The notes beneath the pieces were generated by a model. That model saw nothing but the letters and a program-made list of their open reading frames with translations. It was not told where the DNA came from and ran no database searches. From positions 1-64,000 of the forward strand of contig JAPLSQ010000121.1 in NCBI GenBank assembly GCA_026398535.1: a stretch of DNA of 64,000 nt, in the 5' to 3' direction. The translations under genes and the position numbers were made by a program. The stretch's first letter is position 1. Each line of letters starts with the position of its first letter. Of this stretch, positions 1 through 7,831 are shown piece by piece. The stretch is from Candidatus Sumerlaeota bacterium. GTDB lineage: Bacteria; Sumerlaeota; Sumerlaeia; Sumerlaeales; Sumerlaeaceae.

Positions 1-1
1 C

Positions 2-2323
2 GTCGTGGCGGCGGACTTCACAGGCGGCAGTTGGGGGCTTGTGCAACCCCTTGCAAGAGCAGGCGCAAAATACATGCTCAACTCGCATCACATCGTGTAC
101 ATGCCTCACGACGAGATCGGTCCGCGTGAGCTCCCTTTCTGGTGGGAGGGACCCGATGGCAGCCGCCTGATGGTATGGCGCGTCGAGTATACCAGCGCCT
201 TCTTCCCTTACTGCATTCATCCTTCCGGGGCGAAATTCTTAAATCGCGACGACATTGGCGCACAGGCCGCGGATCTGCCGCCTCTCAAGCTGACTGAGAT
301 CGGCATTAAGAACCAGCTTAAAAAGCTTGAGGCCGCAGGCTACGACAAGGACTCGTTGCTTGTCGTCTGCTCGCACGACAATGTGCCCGCGAATCAGGCG
401 CCCGTCGTGATGCGCCACATGGCCGAATGGAACGCGACGCACGAATCTCCGAAACTCATCGTCGCGACACCGGAGGAGTTCTTTGGCGTCATGGAGAAAA
501 AATACGGGGACAAGCTCCCTGTGAAACGCGGCGACTACCGCCAGTGGTTCTGGGGGCCCATACACGACTCGGCTGCCGGGCGGCACGCCGCGGCGGACAC
601 ACTTGAGGCGGAGAAGGCATGGGCGCTGCTCGCCCTGAAAGGCAATGGCGGTTATCCCGAATGGCGCATGGTGCGGCAGCTCGACAACACCATCGAGTCA
701 CTCGCGCATGGCGGCGGCGCGTGGGAAGCGAGTCTCCTGCGCACGGCCTACACGGATTTCCGCACCACGCGGTTGCATGCGGACCTCGTGCACCAGGCCG
801 ACTACATGAGACGCACGGGTGTTGCGATGCTTGGGGACCGCATACATGCAACCTCGCCTTCCATCGCGGTAATGAACACGCTATCATGGGCGCGGTCCGG
901 CGTGGCCGAAGCGCTCGTCACCGCGGAGGACTTCCCTGATGGATCGGGTCTCGTGGATCCCGCGACCGGCAGTGCGGTTCCCTGCGAGCGGGATCCCGTT
1001 GAGCCGGCATGGAAAGGCAAACGCGCCGAGGGGGGCGCGTTCTACAGCATGCTTTCGCTGGGCGAACTCGCGACGACACGCCTGCGCTTCGACGCGGACA
1101 ATGTTCCGGGCATGGGATTCCGGACACTTCGAATTGAGCGCAACGCAGGCGCGGCCACCGTGAAACAACCAGAGACGACCACACTCACACTGCCCGGTGT
1201 GTTCGGCAACCGCCATTGGCGGGTGTCGCTCGACGCCGCAGGACAGATCACGAGTCTTCGCGATCTGAAGGCGGGGCGGGAACTTGTGCCGGAGGGCGCG
1301 GAAGAGCGCTTCGGCGGACTCCAGGTTTCCGAGCAGCAGGCGGGCAAACATGGCTTTCTTGACGTCACATCGCTGAATCTCGGAATCACCACCGCGACGG
1401 CTATTCTTCGGCGCGGACCGGTGGAGACGGCAGCGGAGATTGCGCGCCCGGGCGATGCGCTTGAGCGCACGGAAATCATCCTCGCGGAGGCGCGCCCGGA
1501 GATGCGCATACGATGCCATGTGAACCGCGCCCGCTACGGCGCGATGCGCCTGTCGCACTGGCTCAGACCGCGCATCCTGCTGCCATTTGCCTGCGAACCG
1601 GGCAAATTCAAGGCGATGCTCCAAACTCCCGGTGTTGTGCGCGGGCCGGAAGGCAACAATTACGATCACCCGCGCAAGGGGGAACACGGTTACGGCGCCA
1701 TGTGGTTTGGTTGCTATCTCTCAGACGGTGTTTACGGCGTCAGCATCTCCTCGCGTGCTTGCTACGAACTGCCGCTGATCCAAGACCTCGCCAAACAGAA
1801 ATATCCGCTTGTATCGCTGCTATGCGATCCTTTGGCGCGCGGCGCCTATGATGCGGAACTGCCGTTGGAGATCGTGCTGACGCCCGACAATGGCCAAGCC
1901 GACAAGGCCGAGGTGTATCGCCGCGCATGGAGCGGCGCCATGCCGCTGCGCGCCAAGCCCTGCCGTTCCGTAGCGCTCTCGTTCTGGGACAATCCGAAAC
2001 AGTTCTTCGAGGACGACGATGGCACGACCGACGGTGCGCGCGGCGTGATCGCCGTGGATGCGCCGAATGTGGTTGTTGCCGCGCTCAAGCAAGCGCGCGG
2101 CGGTAGCCCGCGTGAACTTGCGCTGCGTCTTCAGGAGGTCGACGGGCGGAACAAAACCCATGTGCGCGTCACTTTCCCATCCACTGTGCGCGAAGCGTGG
2201 ACCGCGGATATCACCGGGAAGAAGCTTTCTCCGATGCCATTGCGCGACGGCGTCGTGGAATTGAATATCGGCCCCAACGAACTTGCGACCCTGCGACTTG
2301 AAACGAGAAACGGAAATGACTGA
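2..2323 (+). CDS. GH38-like alpha-mannosidase, 5' end outside the window
   Basis: The frame is open at the first base and runs 773 codons to the stop, so the N-terminus, which should hold most of the catalytic half of a GH38 enzyme, is missing. What remains looks like the end of the GH38 catalytic barrel (FWWEGPDGSRLMVWR, then WGPIHDSAAGRHAAADTLEAEK), a helical middle domain and the long beta-sandwich C-terminal region of this family. Family members hydrolyse alpha-mannosides by a retaining mechanism. No signal peptide can be judged. It is followed on the same strand by a serine hydrolase and ABC sugar-transport genes, which suggests a glycan-use locus. The family call rests on recognised motifs and length; the exact substrate is inference. 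The GTG at base 5 is an internal codon, not a start. Confidence 0.7.
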   Translation, partial: VVAADFTGGSWGLVQPLARAGAKYMLNSHHIVYMPHDEIGPRELPFWWEGPDGSRLMVWRVEYTSAFFPYCIHPSGAKFLNRDDIGAQAADLPPLKLTEIGIKNQLKKLEAAGYDKDSLLVVCSHDNVPANQAPVVMRHMAEWNATHESPKLIVATPEEFFGVMEKKYGDKLPVKRGDYRQWFWGPIHDSAAGRHAAADTLEAEKAWALLALKGNGGYPEWRMVRQLDNTIESLAHGGGAWEASLLRTAYTDFRTTRLHADLVHQADYMRRTGVAMLGDRIHATSPSIAVMNTLSWARSGVAEALVTAEDFPDGSGLVDPATGSAVPCERDPVEPAWKGKRAEGGAFYSMLSLGELATTRLRFDADNVPGMGFRTLRIERNAGAATVKQPETTTLTLPGVFGNRHWRVSLDAAGQITSLRDLKAGRELVPEGAEERFGGLQVSEQQAGKHGFLDVTSLNLGITTATAILRRGPVETAAEIARPGDALERTEIILAEARPEMRIRCHVNRARYGAMRLSHWLRPRILLPFACEPGKFKAMLQTPGVVRGPEGNNYDHPRKGEHGYGAMWFGCYLSDGVYGVSISSRACYELPLIQDLAKQKYPLVSLLCDPLARGAYDAELPLEIVLTPDNGQADKAEVYRRAWSGAMPLRAKPCRSVALSFWDNPKQFFEDDDGTTDGARGVIAVDAPNVVVAALKQARGGSPRELALRLQEVDGRNKTHVRVTFPSTVREAWTADITGKKLSPMPLRDGVVELNIGPNELATLRLETRNGND

Positions 2324-2346
2324 TCTTCAGAAACAACAAAGATGAC

Positions 2347-2445
2347 CTCGCGCAAAGACGCGAAGAACAACACCCGACCGCTTTCTTCCTCGACCCCATG
2401 CCTTCAATCCTGTATTTCTTGGCGATCCTGGCAACTTTGCGTGAG
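2347..2445. repeat. Imperfect intergenic inverted repeat (REP-like)
   Basis: The gap between the GH38-like gene and the next gene holds two facing arms: 2347-2367 (core CGCAAAGACGCGAAGAA) and 2416-2445 (core TTCTTGGCG, then CTTTGCGTGAG). The outer CTCGCGCAAAG / CTTTGCGTGAG parts and the inner GCGAAGAA / TTCTTGGCG parts are nearly reverse complements. From memory, this CGCAAAGACGC style of palindrome is a common dispersed intergenic element in environmental bacterial genomes. Only one copy was noticed here, so copy number cannot be shown from this window. Confidence 0.45.
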
Positions 2446-2456
2446 ATAGAGCATAA

Positions 2457-3974
2457 ATGACAGTGGGAAGAAAACAGAGCAAGACCGCATCTGCGGACGC
2501 CACGAAACGGCTGGCGCGGCTTGACCGCATCGTGCCCAGACTGTTGCGCCAGTGGGGTGTTCCAGGGTGCGCTGCCGCCGTGACAGACCGTGACCAGACG
2601 ATATTCGCCCGCGGTTACGGACTCCGCACCATAGGCAATACGCAACCCGTCACACCTGAAACCAACTTCGCCATCTGTTCATGCACCAAGGCATTTACAG
2701 CCATATCCGCTGGCATCGTGGCGGACGACGGGCGCCTCGAATGGGACAAGCCCATACGCGATTATTATCCGTCATTCCGCATGAACGACACCATCCTCAC
2801 AGAGCGCCTGACCATGCGTGACCTGCTGTCGCATCGTTCAGGTGTCGCTGGCAACGACTGGCTCTGGTATTTCTCCCCAGTTACGCGCGAAGAAATGGTC
2901 CGCCACCTTGCCCATCTGACACCCAACTATGAGCTGCGCACAACATATCAGTACAACAATCTTTTTTACATGCTTGCGGGATATGTGGCGGCTCAACTGG
3001 CGGGCAAAGCATGGGAGGAGGTCGTGCGCGAGCGAATCTTCACGCCTTTGGGAATGTCCGCGTCGCAGTTCGCCACAGACAATCATCCGCTCACGGACAA
3101 CTACGCCGCCGGTCACACGACAGCCCGTCTCATCCCCGTACGCCTGTTCAAACAGTCAAAGCGCGAAAACAGTTTTGCCGCAGCCATTGGTCCCATAGGG
3201 CCGGCGGGCGCCGTCGCGTCGAATGCAGCCGACATGTGCAAGTGGCTGAGAATGCATCTTAACAGCGGTGAAACGGCCAATGCTGGCAACGGGAAAACCC
3301 GTGTCATCAGCGGAGCCAACCTTGCCGAGGTTCATAGACCCGCGATGCCAATGCCTGGCAGCTGGCCGCCAGCATGCTTCGAACTGCCCGAACTGCAACA
3401 GGCCATGGGTCTCGTTGTCGCGCCTTACCGCGGTCATCGCTGCCTTTTTCACACAGGCTGTTTCTGCGGATTCAAGGCCATGCAAATGCTCCTGCCCGAC
3501 GCGGGATTCGGAACCGTCGTCCTGTTAAACTCCGATCACTCACTGCTCGAACTTGTCATTCCGCTCATGATTAACGATCTCGTGACCGGTCTTGAACCGG
3601 TTGATTGGAACCGGCGCTGGCGCAAACTTGCGAGGAGCTGGGAGAAAGCGCCGCCCCTGCCCGCCGACATCCCCTCCAAAGGCACATGCCCAAGTCATTC
3701 CCTGCCCGAGTATACAGGCAGCTTTGAAAATCCCGCTTTCGGCGCCATCACCATCGCGGAAGACCGCGGCAAACTCACTCTCCACATGAACGGTTTCACG
3801 CTGAACGCGCGTCATTGGCATTACGATGTTTTCCAAACCTCAACCGACAAGCGCGGCATCCACTTCGGCGGTTTCAAGGTGCGCTTCAACACAGCAACCA
3901 GCGGCCAGATTGATTCGCTTTTCATCCCGTTTTTCCTTTCAGATGAAATTCACTTCCAACGAACACAGCCCTGA
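2457..3974 (+). CDS. Class C beta-lactamase-related serine hydrolase
   Basis: A 505-residue serine hydrolase of the beta-lactamase / D-aminopeptidase / esterase superfamily. All three active-site motifs are visible: SxxK as S75-C-T-K78, YxN as Y166-N-N168, and the HxG form of the third motif at H332-T-G334. The C-terminal part (about 400-505) is a small beta domain of the kind that often follows this fold (DUF3471-like). No clear signal peptide is seen, so it may be cytoplasmic. Such proteins are rarely true beta-lactamases; ester or peptide hydrolysis is more usual. Its place between a mannosidase and a sugar transporter suggests deacylation of an imported glycan, which is inference. The ATG start has only a weak upstream purine stretch. 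Confidence 0.85.
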   Translation: MTVGRKQSKTASADATKRLARLDRIVPRLLRQWGVPGCAAAVTDRDQTIFARGYGLRTIGNTQPVTPETNFAICSCTKAFTAISAGIVADDGRLEWDKPIRDYYPSFRMNDTILTERLTMRDLLSHRSGVAGNDWLWYFSPVTREEMVRHLAHLTPNYELRTTYQYNNLFYMLAGYVAAQLAGKAWEEVVRERIFTPLGMSASQFATDNHPLTDNYAAGHTTARLIPVRLFKQSKRENSFAAAIGPIGPAGAVASNAADMCKWLRMHLNSGETANAGNGKTRVISGANLAEVHRPAMPMPGSWPPACFELPELQQAMGLVVAPYRGHRCLFHTGCFCGFKAMQMLLPDAGFGTVVLLNSDHSLLELVIPLMINDLVTGLEPVDWNRRWRKLARSWEKAPPLPADIPSKGTCPSHSLPEYTGSFENPAFGAITIAEDRGKLTLHMNGFTLNARHWHYDVFQTSTDKRGIHFGGFKVRFNTATSGQIDSLFIPFFLSDEIHFQRTQP

Positions 3975-4138
3975 ACACGCCGGCGCGAATCAACTGCCGG
4001 CAACCTTGGTTGCGGACTTGATGTAGTCCTTTCTTAATTCAAATTGCGCTCGGGTCACACTGACGCCCGACTTGCATAATTGCTCATGTTTCACTTGCAT
4101 ATCGCTTTGAAAACGGCATTAAAGGCGGACGAATACTT

Positions 4139-4148
4139 AAAACGTTTT
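4139..4148. promoter_or_regulatory. LacI-type operator-like palindrome
   Basis: AAAACGTTTT is a perfect palindrome with the central CG typical of LacI/GalR operators. It ends four bases before the ATG of the first permease gene. A related half-site, TGAAAACGG, lies about 30 bases upstream (4108-4116). A repressor bound here would block transcription start or ribosome loading of the sugar ABC genes. No lacI-family gene is present in the window, so the regulator is unknown. Confidence 0.45.
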
Positions 4149-4152
4149 CATC

Positions 4153-5076
4153 ATGAGACAGAGCATATCCAACGAATACCTGACCGGTCTTTTATTCGTG
4201 TTGCCATGGATCGCGGGATTTTTCATATGGATTCTGTTTCCCCTCGGATACTCGGTTTACCTGAGCTTCTGCACCTACGACGGGCTGACAGCGCCCTTGT
4301 GGGTCGGCACGCGGAACTATACACGGCTCGCAAGCGACGAGCAGTTCTGGAAAAGTCTCTGGAATACTGTCTACATCACCTTCATTGGCGTGCCCGTCGG
4401 ATTGTTCTTCAGCCTTTGCCTTGCCTTCGCGCTCAATCAGAAACGCCGCGGCATCAGCGTTTATCGCACGATCATCTATCTGCCATGCCTTACGCCGGTA
4501 GTCGCGATGGCCGTGCTATGGATGTGGCTGCTTAATCCCGAGGTCGGCCTCGTGAATGCCCTGCTGCGCAAAACCGATACATTCGTGGCGGCGTGGAGCG
4601 CCGGAATGCTGCGCGTACCCATACCAGGCTGGCTGAACGATCCCCTGTTCTCCAAGCCGGCGCTCATCCTGATGGGATTATGGGGCGCGGGCGGCACAAT
4701 GCTCATCTTCCTCGCGGCGTTGCAAGATGTGCCCCTGTCGCTCTTTGAGTCAGCCGAAATCGACGGCGCCGGATGGTTCCACAAACAACTTCATGTCACT
4801 CTGCCGCTGATCAGTCCCGTCCTTTTCTATAACATCTTGGTGGGCGTCATCGGCGGTTTCCAGTACTTCACGCAATCGTATGTGATTTCAAGCGGAACGG
4901 GCGCACCCCAGGATTCCACCCTGTTCTACGCGCTCTACCTGTTTAACAATGCGTTCCCGTTCTGGAAAATGGGCTATGCCTCGGCAATGGCCTGGATCCT
5001 GTTCTTCATCACGCTGGGCATAAGCTTCGTCGTGTTTCGTCTGAGCGCGCGGCACATCCACTACCAGGGGGAATAA
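4153..5076 (+). CDS. Carbohydrate ABC transporter permease (MalF/UgpA type)
   Basis: A 307-residue integral membrane permease with about six transmembrane segments and the EAA loop that contacts the ATPase (SAEIDGAGWFHKQLHVTLP, about 197-215). It forms the heterodimeric membrane channel with the next gene and takes sugar from the binding protein encoded two genes on. The family (binding-protein-dependent transport system inner membrane component, CUT1-like) imports oligosaccharides or glycerol-phosphate-type substrates. Length is normal. No Shine-Dalgarno sequence precedes the ATG because a LacI-like palindrome occupies that place. No ATP-binding subunit is encoded nearby, so a shared MsmK/UgpC-type ATPase elsewhere is probably used. 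Confidence 0.92.
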   Translation: MRQSISNEYLTGLLFVLPWIAGFFIWILFPLGYSVYLSFCTYDGLTAPLWVGTRNYTRLASDEQFWKSLWNTVYITFIGVPVGLFFSLCLAFALNQKRRGISVYRTIIYLPCLTPVVAMAVLWMWLLNPEVGLVNALLRKTDTFVAAWSAGMLRVPIPGWLNDPLFSKPALILMGLWGAGGTMLIFLAALQDVPLSLFESAEIDGAGWFHKQLHVTLPLISPVLFYNILVGVIGGFQYFTQSYVISSGTGAPQDSTLFYALYLFNNAFPFWKMGYASAMAWILFFITLGISFVVFRLSARHIHYQGE

Positions 5077-5088
5077 ACAGGGGAACCG

Positions 5089-5928
5089 ATGACATCACCG
5101 CCCGCATACAAAATCCTCAGGTCCACAGGCGGTCACGCGCTGCTTGTGGCGCTGAGCCTGATCTTCGCCCTGCCGTTCATCTGGCTTGTGCTTTCGTCGC
5201 TCAAGCCCGCCAGCCAGATATTTGAGTTTCCCCCAAGCTGGATACCGAGGCCAATCCAATGGTCAAACTATCCCGAGGCGCTCGCGTTCATCCCGCTCAT
5301 AAGGTACACGGGCAACACGCTGTTCCTTGCGCTGAGCGGCACCTTCGGTACCGTACTCTCCTGCTCGCTCGTAGCCTACGGTCTGGCCGTGGTGCGCTGG
5401 CGCTGGGCCAACGCGCTGTTCTTCGTGATGCTCACAACGGTCATGATCCCGCCGCAGGTGACGACGATCCCCGTGTTCCTGATCTTCAAACAACTCGGCT
5501 GGGTCGGCACTTTCCGCCCGCTGGTGATCCCCGCATTCTTCGCCAACGCCTTTTTCGTGTTTCTCTTAAGGCAATTCTTCAAGACGATCCCGCGTGATCT
5601 TCTGGACGCGGCGCGCATCGACGGCTGCTCACACTTCGAGGTTTATTGGCGCATCGTTTTGCGGCTGTCGCGCCCCGCCCTCGTTGTCGTCATCTTTTTC
5701 ACCTTCACGGCTTACTGGAACGACTTTATGGGTCCGCTCATTTATCTGAACGAGGATTCCAGCTACACGCTATCGCTCGGTCTTCAGCAGTTCCTGTGCC
5801 AGCACAACGCCAAGTGGGAACTGCTGATGGCCGCCTCCACGCTCATGATCCTGCCCGTCATCATCCTGTTCTTCATTCTGCAGAGGTCGTTTGTGGAGGG
5901 CATCAATCTGACGGGATTGAAGGGATAG
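5089..5928 (+). CDS. Carbohydrate ABC transporter permease (MalG/UgpE type)
   Basis: The second sugar permease subunit, 279 residues, about six transmembrane segments, with the EAA motif DLLDAARIDGCSHFEVYWRIVLR at about 163-185. It starts 12 bases after the first permease ends, with a CAGGGGA ribosome site at the correct distance. It pairs with that permease in the inner membrane. Length and arrangement are those of CUT1 family members; the substrate cannot be read from the sequence. Confidence 0.93.
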   Translation: MTSPPAYKILRSTGGHALLVALSLIFALPFIWLVLSSLKPASQIFEFPPSWIPRPIQWSNYPEALAFIPLIRYTGNTLFLALSGTFGTVLSCSLVAYGLAVVRWRWANALFFVMLTTVMIPPQVTTIPVFLIFKQLGWVGTFRPLVIPAFFANAFFVFLLRQFFKTIPRDLLDAARIDGCSHFEVYWRIVLRLSRPALVVVIFFTFTAYWNDFMGPLIYLNEDSSYTLSLGLQQFLCQHNAKWELLMAASTLMILPVIILFFILQRSFVEGINLTGLKG

Positions 5929-5933
5929 GCGCC

Positions 5934-7292
5934 ATGCCCCTCAAACGCGGACATCTGCCCATGATCAGCGCCAGCGCCGCCGTCGCCGTCATGCTCGTGT
6001 TGGCATGCGCGCTTGTTTACACGTTTTCTGGCGCGCGCCCCGCAACAGCCGGCGGGCGCACGCAAATCACGTTCTGGGTGGGTTGGGCCGGCAAGGAACT
6101 CGACGTCATCCAGCGCTTCGTGGATGAATTCAACCGCGCTCATCCCAACCTGTATGTGAAGACAACATCAATTGCAAACTCCTATCAAAAAATGAAGATC
6201 GCATTCGCAGGCAACGACACACCCGACGTATGCGCGACTGTGTGGACGCATGAATTGGCCGACTATGCCCTTAGGGGTGCGCTCACACCCCTCGATGAGT
6301 ACATCGCGCATTCCACGCGCCGCCCATCGGATTATTATCCCGCAGTCTGGGAAACCTACAAAGTGGGCAATCACATTTACGCGCTCAACCAGACCATGAT
6401 CACATTTTTCATGATGTACAACAAACGCATCTTTCGCGAAGAGGGACTTGACCCCGAGCGCCCGCCCCGCACCCTTGAGGAGTTCGACGACATGGCATGG
6501 CGCCTGACCAAATTCCGCGGCGGCGACAGCAAAGGGGAACTAAAACGTCTGGGCTTTGCCTACGGCAATGCGTTCATATGGAGCATCGCATTCGGCACGC
6601 CATTCTGGAATCCGGAAACGCGAAAGATCGGCGTCGACTGCCCCCAGACCATCCGCTGCCTCAAATGGCTGAAATCCAACACCGATCGCTACAATTATCA
6701 GCGCCTGCGCGCCTTTCAGAGCGCCTTTGGGAACGCCAGTTCGCCGAACAATCCTTTCATATCGGGCAAGGTGGCCATGATCCTCGACGGCGACTGGTAC
6801 CGCTCGATTATCGATGAATACGCCCCGGCGGACTTCGAATACGGGTGGTTCCCCATACCCGCTCCGCCTGAGGGCCGCACCGCAAGCACCTACCTTATGT
6901 CGAGCATGTTCGTGATCCCGGCCGCCAGCCGCCACAAAGACGCCGCATGGCTGCTCATTGAATGGATGACATCAGCTTATGTTAGCTGCAACGTCCATGT
7001 GGGCAAATCGCCAGGCGGGCTCCCCTCCCTGCGCGCCGCTGCCGCCGAACCCGAATATCGCGAGCCTTACTGGCAGTTCGTGAGCGCCATGCTCTCAAGC
7101 CCAAACGCCATGCCGCCTCCCAAGTTTCCGCTCTTCGAGCGTTTCATCTCCGATTACAGCCGCATGGAGGACTATGTCCTGAGCAATGTGAAGAAACCTG
7201 AAGAGGCAGCGGCCGAGTTGCAACGCAACTTCCAGACCGAGGTTGACACCGTATTCGCGTCTATCGGCCTCCAAGATAAACGCGAGAAGTAA
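5934..7292 (+). CDS. Sugar ABC transporter substrate-binding protein
   Basis: A 452-residue extracellular solute-binding protein (family 1, maltose-binding-like). The ATG lies five bases after the second permease stop. The N-terminus has basic residues and one long hydrophobic segment (about 10-34); there is no convincing lipobox, so it is either cleaved or remains as a membrane anchor. The mature part begins with ITFWVGWAGKELDVIQRFVDEFN, a typical start of this fold. It delivers sugar to the two permeases. The frame is open far upstream over the permease gene, but the homologous protein starts here. Confidence 0.9.
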   Translation: MPLKRGHLPMISASAAVAVMLVLACALVYTFSGARPATAGGRTQITFWVGWAGKELDVIQRFVDEFNRAHPNLYVKTTSIANSYQKMKIAFAGNDTPDVCATVWTHELADYALRGALTPLDEYIAHSTRRPSDYYPAVWETYKVGNHIYALNQTMITFFMMYNKRIFREEGLDPERPPRTLEEFDDMAWRLTKFRGGDSKGELKRLGFAYGNAFIWSIAFGTPFWNPETRKIGVDCPQTIRCLKWLKSNTDRYNYQRLRAFQSAFGNASSPNNPFISGKVAMILDGDWYRSIIDEYAPADFEYGWFPIPAPPEGRTASTYLMSSMFVIPAASRHKDAAWLLIEWMTSAYVSCNVHVGKSPGGLPSLRAAAAEPEYREPYWQFVSAMLSSPNAMPPPKFPLFERFISDYSRMEDYVLSNVKKPEEAAAELQRNFQTEVDTVFASIGLQDKREK

Positions 7293-7315
7293 GCGGATTG
7301 GGCGCCCGCGCTCCC

Positions 7316-7831
7316 CTACTCCAGCGGAATTTTCGCAGGCTTGGAGGCTATCCTGAAGAATTGTTTCCCCGCGTCCGTGCGCGGCTCAAATTGCTTCCAT
7401 TCGAGACGCATGGAGCTTGGCGACACAACCCGCCAGTCCGCGCGCGGCGGCAGCATCATGTTGGTGTCATCCTTCGCATTCTTCGGCCAGCCAAGGTCTT
7501 CCAGCGTGAGCCCGCCCTTGAGCGTCACGTTCGCCACGAGACCGCCAATGGGGCCCTTCCATGGGCCGCCCGTGTCCACGATATATTCAAAGAAGTTCAC
7601 CTGCAAAACATTGTCGCCATTGGGCGCGTGGCGTTCTGATTCCTTAATCGCCGCCCCCACATCAGGAAAACCCACAAGCTGGCGCGCCGGGACATCCTTC
7701 TTCGAACTGCGAAAGGTGAACCTGGCCGTCACTTCGTCGCGCGCATTAATCGTATGATTTTTCGAATGCGATTGTCGGGTATCAAGTCGCCCATTGTCAA
7801 TAAAGATGCCAATCATCCACTTGAGTGACAC
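7316..7831 (-). pseudogene. Truncated ORF resembling the core of DUF4424-type proteins
   Basis: A 171-codon ORF starting at GTG (an ATG follows at 7816) and overlapping the 3' end of the deacetylase gene in another frame. I see no signal peptide and no ribosome site. The stretch VTARFTFRS...LVGFP followed by YIVDTGGPWKGPIG and SPSSMRLEWKQFEP resembles the beta-sandwich of secreted DUF4424-like proteins (family resemblance from memory). The N-terminal export signal and first strands appear to be missing, which suggests a 5'-deleted remnant fused next to the deacetylase. It could still be translated by coupling from the overlapping gene. Confidence 0.45.

Noticed and set aside
884-1687. 267-codon ORF on the - strand
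   Set aside because: It lies wholly opposite the GH38-like gene in GC-rich codons, has no protein family features and no ribosome site. It is an antisense shadow.
7797-7831. Frameshift joining the deacetylase to the 171-codon ORF
   Set aside because: The golvesin-like domain is complete before the deacetylase stop, so no continuation is needed; the downstream ORF resembles another family.
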